This document shows positions 58,672-64,000 of a stretch of DNA of 64,000 nt, in pieces. Location: the NCBI GenBank assembly GCA_951804985.1, contig OX638130.1:32682554-32746553 (forward strand). Reading direction: 5' to 3'. Position 1 is the stretch's first letter. The number at the start of each line of letters is the position of its first letter. This DNA comes from Dryomyza anilis (taxonomy: Eukaryota > Arthropoda > Insecta > Diptera > Dryomyzidae). Both the position numbers and the translations under genes were made by a program. Under the pieces are notes generated by a model. The model saw only the letters and a program-made list of their open reading frames with translations. It did no database searches and was not told the origin of the DNA.

Positions 58672-59150
58672 TTAATTTGGACGGGGGTTCTTTGATGGTT
58701 TTGGGAATATTTTGGAATGTTAGAGTTAGCATTCCCATAGACGAGTATGAACTCTAGGGAATACACATCGATGTTGAGAATTAACCTCCTTCCACATTTA
58801 GAGAGAAATAATACAGAAAATATGACATTGCCGCAAATAATGCTATTTTAGATATGGGCAATGAGAATAGCTCATCGCTAGTGTAGCATAACGTGAAGGT
58901 TTTGCATTGGCTAGCCTACTCCACAGACCTGAATTCAATATAATATATCTCAGAAATGATGTTCCGAAAAATATTTGTTGAAAACAAGTAATTCTAAAAA
59001 AATGTCACGTTTAAAAATGGATGTGATTGAAGCTTGGGAGTTAATTGGTGGAGAAGTACGAATAAGCTTAGTTAATATCATGCCAAAAAGAATTTTTGAG
59101 CTTATTCATCAATCAAGAAGGCAAAACTCATTATTAAAATAATATAAATT
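58672..59150 (+). mobile_element. Tc1-like transposase C-terminal remnant
   Basis: GGSLMVLGIFWNVRVS matches the GGSVMVWG segment of Tc1-like transposases. NVKVLHWLAYSTDLNSI matches the region with the third catalytic residue (W-P-x-x-SPDLNPIE). After a gap, VIEAWELI and MPKRIFELIHQSRR match the C-terminus (SMPRR...I...G). Several stops are present and no terminal inverted repeats were found. Confidence 0.65.
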
Positions 59151-61043
59151 AAGTCTAACTTACAATAATGTGTCATTTTGAGCTATTTATTAAAATGCGT
59201 TTTTAGTTATGCACCACTTTGAAAACAAAAAATAAAGATAATTTGTGAAGATCTTTTGTTTTTGTTTTAAAAATATTTTTTGGTGTAATTTACGTTATAA
59301 CTGACCTGACCACAGCATATAGATAAAACTTGATTTTATGTTTTTGTAAAAATAATTGTTAGGTCATTTTAATGGTAATTTTTAACGTATTTTTAGGTCA
59401 TCAAAATCTGAGCCCTGCTCTTAACGTTGTTGTTGTTATTGGGAATTAAAAAAGTATACATTTATTTTCTCGATCACTATATATTCACAAAATATCATCA
59501 AAATCGGAACACATCGTGCCACGATTTATATTTCTGACGTGGAATGACCCAGTTGCTACAGAATATTTTACAAAATCACAATATTTCTTTGAAGTTATTA
59601 ATTTAAAGCTTGTATTTGTATTAGTGAGTCCAATTAAAACAAATAGCCCTATTCTGGCATTGTGAGCGCTTATAAGTCACATTTAAATGAGAGACTTTTT
59701 CTTGTTAGAACAATTGAAGCGTTGGGTGCAACGTTATGTGAAAAAGTAATTTTGAGATATATCCGTTTAAAGTTTTTGTATGTCCGTATCTCAAAAAGTA
59801 ATGAACCGATATTTTTGATTAAAATTGTCCATTAAAATTTGAACTTTAAGCTTTGCTATGCAGTTTTCAAATTTGTTTTAAAGTTCCTATTAACATATAA
59901 AATAATTATTTAAAATAAATGATTTATACGCCCTTATTGCAAAAAACGAGTAATAAAATTTCGGCGTATTGAGTTTTAGAGCTATAATCATTACATAAAT
60001 GAAAAAATAAAAATGTTTGTGCATAGTCCAGATATAACTATTAATATGAATGGATATGGATTTAAATTACGGTCAAAATGGCTCAAAACTAAATTGACTC
60101 TGTTAAAAATAATTAAAAGTATGAAAAAAAATATTTTTTTTGTATGGATATAACGCCCTTATTGGGTAAAACGACAGAAAACTTTATGCAATCGATCTGG
60201 AATTTCACAGGATGGTAGAAGGCACTGCTGGGATCATTCGGTGCGAATATTGCAAAAAGGGCGTTATGATGCCAAACGCCTTTATTGCACCCAACGAGTC
60301 AATTGTGACCCAAATCTCAAATTCGTATTCTGTAAAAAATCTAACAAAAAATCTCTCAACAAATACCCTGCACTTTTGGTCATATTTGATGTTTTTTTTT
60401 ATTTTAGTTACATATAAACAAATATAAACAAACAATTTGAAAATATTTCAATTGCCCTAAAACTGCAGTTTTGAGGACAAAAAAACTGTAAAAAGGTGTA
60501 TTTAATAATTTTAATGGTGGCGAATTATGCATAAAGTTTGTTTAAAGTGAAATGTGTTTTATGTGTGAATGCAGCTCCATCGCATCAAGATGCATTATTT
60601 ATGATTTTTAAATGCTGGTATGATTAATTTATAATAAAAAATAATAAATTGAATGTTGTTTATACGTTGTGATCTGCTATTTTGAGCATCACAAATGTCC
60701 TAATTGTTTTAACCCTATCTGCGTCTCAATTTTTTGTCATAATACATAAACCTCTTAATTTGAGATTATATTGATTTGATTTCAAATATATCCTGTAGGT
60801 TCGAATAAAACCTCGGATAAAACCTGAAAAATCTATAAAAATCCATCAGAAATGTGGCTTTCAAAATTATTATGTTTGTACAGCAGCAAGGCTTTTTGCT
60901 GCCCTTTTTGTATTCAATTAAAACGAAATGTGTCGATTTCAAATACAATATTTATTACAATATAAAATTAAGTTTAAAGAGCCGAGTGATCATGACCTTT
61001 CAAGTGGCCGATCAAAAAACGAGTGAGTGCATGATAAAGAGAA
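59151..61043. other. No gene supported (sol intron)
   Basis: AT-rich. 'tacgcccttattgcaaaa' (59930) and 'taacgcccttattgggtaaa' (60151) are short related motifs. The frames at 60205-60435 on both strands lie in this area and match nothing I recognise. Confidence 0.4.
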
Positions 61044-61230
61044 ATTATTAATGTTTACAAAATGACATTTAACAAACCGGTTGTTGCCAGATGTTCTCAA
61101 TATATAAAAGTTACAAATTAATGTGCGATCTAGAAAAACTAGTGTTCAGAACATTAATTGTAACTTTTATATTTTGAGAACATCTGGCAACAACCGGTTT
61201 GTTAAATGTCATTTTGTAAACATTAATAAT
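61044..61230. repeat. Near-perfect palindrome, 80-bp arms, 26-bp loop
   Basis: Left arm 61044-61124 contains 'tgacatttaacaaaccggtt', 'gttgccagatgttctcaa' and 'aaaagttacaa'. Right arm 61151-61230 is its reverse complement with only a few differences. The loop contains 'gatctagaaaaactagt'. It could be a very small foldback element. No flanking target duplication was clear. Confidence 0.9.
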
Positions 61231-61343
61231 AATGTTTACAAACCACAGATAAATTTGGAGTTGACGATCTCCATCTAGTTCGCTGCTGAAGTAATGTCAA
61301 GTACTCTGTGCTCCATTTTCTCCAGAACAGTTGCTGCATATAA

Positions 61344-61981
61344 AGGGGCGCTACAAAAGTAGAGCGACAGGGACAGCAAACGACGCCATATTTCTTGCCG
61401 CTCTTTTGACATTTCTCTTCAGAAACGTTTGCCATTTCATGCCACTGAAGCCGCTTGACCACCAGAAGCGTCGTATGTTCGTAAATTGGGCTGGGCCGTA
61501 CTTCTTTCGAGATGATCAAGACCGGCACGTTACTGTGTTACTGTTCAATGATAACCGAATATTTTTTGCCCCAATTGGACAATATGGACTTGGAGGACAT
61601 GTGGTTCCAACAGGACGGCGCCACAAGCCACACAGCGAATGTCACAATCAATTTATTGGAAACCAAGTTTGGAGAACGTGTTATCTTACGTTAGACTATT
61701 TCCTGTGGGGCTACGTCAAGTCTATGGTCTATGCCAACGATTGATGAACTTCGTACGAATATCGAACGTGAAATTGCAGCAGTATTGGCCGATTTATGCT
61801 TGAAAACCGTCGAAAATTGGGTTCAGCGTCTGGACTTCTGCAAGCGTGCCCGTGGTGGCCATGGAAAAGAAATCGAGTTCCGTACATAATGGCATCGAAC
61901 GTACTTTTACAGGAATAAAGAATTTCATTGTTATCCAAAACCGTTTTTGTTTTATTTAAAAAAAAACTTTTGTAGCGCTAC
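61344..61981 (+). mobile_element. mariner/Tc1-superfamily element, internally deleted
   Basis: Inverted ends 'gcgctacaaaagt' (near 61348) and 'acttttgtagcgc' (near 61967-61979) bracket transposase fragments. These are WFQQDGATSHTANVTINLLE with KFGERVIL (about 61600-61685), then DYFLWGYVKSMVYAN and a C-terminal NWVQRLDFCKRARGGH segment near 61815-61860. The sequence between the second Asp region and LDYFLWG is missing, as is the N-terminal DNA-binding part. Frameshifts separate the pieces. Confidence 0.8.
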
Positions 61982-62224
61982 AAAAAAAAAAAACCCTTTA
62001 GCAAACCCTCTGCCATCTACCTAATCGATGTATATTAAGCGTGGAAACGTCTGGTTTTACGATTGAAGTAAATGCAGCACCAACAAGAAAATGCGCAGGC
62101 GTGAGTACTCCCAGATCATCAACGTTTTTTGTAAGAGGACACAAAGGTCAAGAATTAATAAATTCAGAGATTTGACAGATTAAGGTTCTAAACTCCTCAA
62201 AGTCCAATATGGACAGACGACGAA

Positions 62225-62983
62225 GATGAAATTTGACGATTTTTATAGAGGCCTCCTAGAGACCGCCAAAATGTGGTGATCTGGGAGGTATGAAATGCCA
62301 ATCGATACCGTATTCCAAACATTGTTGTTGCACTTCTTTTATGTGGCTTTCATTCAGGAAAAGTTGTTTTAAATCAGAAAGCTTCGTGGCATTATCCGAC
62401 CAAATTGATTTAGGGTTCGCACGAGTACAACGAAATATTTTTAAAGATGGACTGCTTTCGTTGCAAAGCAGATAAATAAGCATATATAGCACTTAATTGG
62501 CTGTCTATTTCGAATTTCTGAGCGATAGAAGAAAGGCCCGCAAAAGTCTACATCTGTTATTAAAAAAACGCGCTGAGACTGCACTCGTTCTTGTGGTAAG
62601 TTTCCCATGATGTCTTCCATTATTTTTGACTTTACTCGAAAACATCTAACACATCTATTTTTGATTTTGCTGTCTTCTTTTCTGCCACCTGTAGGCCAGT
62701 ATTGAAGTCTGATTGATGCTAGCAGAGATTGTGGACCTGCATGTAGACATTTTAAATGGAAGTATGATATAATAGAATTGGTCAACGGGTGTGCCTTGGG
62801 CAAAATAATGGGGTGTCTTAATTCGAAATCTAACTCTGAATTCTGTAAACGACCGCCAAATCTCATCAAGCCATGTGAATCGAGAAATGGATTTAAAGAT
62901 AAGAGTAATTTATAATCGGACACCAAATTTGTTCTTTGAACCATACGAATCAGTAAATACGTTCCTTTCAGAATATCAATCAT
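62225..62983 (-). mobile_element. BEL/Pao integrase remnant (copy C, antisense)
   Basis: A 180-residue open frame at 62441-62983 holds the integrase zinc-binding region: LMRFGGRLQNSELDFELRHP, then LTNSIISYFHLKCLHAGPQ, LLASIRLQYWP and KNRCVRCFRVK. The first catalytic Asp follows in DVDFCGPF. An adjoining frame (62256-62492) has SIWSDNATKL, the second Asp region, and FIPPRSPHFGGL, which lies just before the catalytic Glu. The order is correct on the minus strand, with a frameshift near 62470. It is opposite in orientation to copy B and better preserved, so it is probably an independent insertion. Confidence 0.88.
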
Positions 62984-63047
62984 CGTTAGTGGCCCAGCAC
63001 ACCTTTCTTTTAATTTAGAAATAGCAAATCTATAAATGTATGCATAT

Positions 63048-63930
63048 TAGGGTGTCACTTATTTGACACCTTTTTCGATTTTTACTTTTCTCACCCCTAG
63101 GATTGTTTATTAGGGACAAAAAATAAGATGTGATTTTTTTTTTTTTTTGATTTTGAACAACGGGAACACGTGCCGCAAGTACATTGAAAATTGTACTAGG
63201 AGGTGCATTTGTACTAGGAGTCGAAATTTAGAATATTTCAAAACAATATTTCGAGTATGCAATCATGTAGAACTGTTTGCGAAAAAATATATGTGTAATC
63301 GGATTTTCGATATTTCGATCATTTTTGAGTTATCGATTGTTTTATACAGCAATAACACATATAAACCAAAAAAAATATTTTAAGTATGCCATCCTTTAAA
63401 AGGCTTAATTAGTTTCTATTGAATTGGTATAGAAATTTTGTGCCAATATTTTGTTTTTATATTTAAAAAAAAATATCCTTTGATTTATATGTGTTTACTG
63501 CTGTATAAAACAATCGATAACTCGGAAAATTATCGAAATATCGAACATCCGATAACACATAATTTTTTTTCGCAAACAGTTCTACATGATTGCATACTCG
63601 AAATATTAGCCCGTAACTATAGTCAAAATTAATCTGGAGCTTAAATTTAATTATGACTTTTTTCACGGTTTTCCTATGAAAATATATGTCAAAAAGCTAT
63701 ACATTAAAATAAACTCCAGTTTAAATATGACTATAGTTACACGCCATTGTTTTTAAATATTCTAAATTTCGACTCCTAGTACACATGCACCTCCTAGTAC
63801 AATTTCCAATGTACTTGCGGCACGTGTTCCCCTTGTTCAAAATCAAAAAAATTTGCACACCTTATTTTTAAATTCTAATAAACAATCCTAGGGGGTGAGA
63901 CATGGGTGTTTCAAAATAAGTGTCACCCTA
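63048..63930. mobile_element. Foldback hAT-like MITE with 8-bp target duplication
   Basis: Terminal inverted repeats 'tagggtgtcactta' and 'taagtgtcaccct' are flanked by the perfect 8-bp repeat 'atgcatat' (63040-63047, 63931-63938). The two arms (about 63048-63384 and 63465-63930) match over roughly 330 bp, including 'gaacacgtgccgcaagtaca' and 'gtactaggagtcgaaattta'. The right arm is longer because of a nested MITE at about 63609-63757. The open frames at 63147-63666 on both strands are the arms read in opposite directions. The T-A-G-G-G end and 8-bp duplication fit hAT. Confidence 0.85.
63609..63757. repeat. Small palindromic MITE nested in the foldback right arm
   Basis: Ends 'cgtaactatagtca' and 'tgactatagttac' are inverted repeats, with further inverted similarity inside ('ctggagcttaaatttaa' against 'actccagtttaaat'). 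Its absence from the left arm shows the empty site around 63226. Confidence 0.75.
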
Positions 63931-64000
63931 ATGCATATATCCTTTGCATTCGACTAAATGAGTTTATATATTTTCAATTAACTGAATAATCTGTAAACAT

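Larger units (their letters stand above)
51203..64000 (+). other. sol downstream intron, at least 12.8 kb (open at window end)
   Basis: Starts at the donor 'gtttgt'. I found no in-frame continuation of the SOL-homology domain to the window end. Contents are listed separately. Unassigned AT-rich stretches are 51520-52045, 53190-53660, 54700-56840 and 59155-61040. Confidence 0.7.

Noticed and set aside
60205..60435. Overlapping frames on both strands near 60.2-60.4 kb as a possible sol C-terminal exon
   Set aside because: Neither translation resembles the SOL-homology domain, and no fitting splice acceptor was seen.
61331..61744. 137-residue + frame as an intact gene
   Set aside because: It mixes frames of a deleted mariner-type transposase; the conserved catalytic segments lie in other frames.

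Overview
The window is eukaryotic, very AT-rich, and reads as a piece of a higher-fly (Diptera) genome. One host gene can be supported: the sol (small optic lobes, calpain-D) orthologue on the + strand. Four coding exons at 45090-51202 carry three RanBP2-type zinc fingers, the calpain cysteine-protease domain with its Cys/His/Asn triad intact, and the start of the SOL-homology C-terminal domain. No first exon and no stop codon are visible, so the gene runs past both window edges. Most or all of 1-45089 is probably an upstream intron or 5' region, and 51203-64000 lies in a downstream intron.

Nearly everything else is transposable elements, many nested. Positions 1-9.6 kb hold a decayed BEL/Pao gag-protease, a mariner-type transposase remnant, a tRNA-derived SINE-like head, a GATC-rich minisatellite with an inverted block, and two inverted-repeat elements. 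Positions 9.6-13.3 kb are a hAT-type non-autonomous element with an 8-bp target duplication, itself carrying a mini-me/DINE-like element and a second hAT-type element with its own 8-bp duplication.

From about 14.2 to 44.2 kb, pieces of BEL/Pao coding sequence occur in correct order on the + strand: gag, protease, reverse transcriptase, RNase H, integrase zinc-binding region and an env-like tail. They are split by a small MITE, a SCAND3/GTF2IRD2-type hAT transposase remnant, a solo LTR, a hAT-type MITE and other repeats. The simplest reading is one old BEL/Pao copy exploded by nested insertions. The stretch from mid reverse transcriptase to the MITE after RNase H was then amplified into three head-to-tail units of about 7.2 kb (15868-37427). 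A later 1.73-kb tandem duplication (36863-40326) is almost identical between its copies.

The sol introns hold more MITEs, an LTR, mariner, Tc1, copia and LINE remnants, a second mini-me-like element, an 80-bp-arm palindrome, an antisense BEL/Pao integrase fragment and, at the right edge, a foldback element with an 8-bp target duplication and a nested palindromic MITE. I see no operon, CRISPR array, rRNA or clearly functional tRNA. The sequence does not point to a new multi-gene system; its interest lies in the layered transposon history and the duplication structures.
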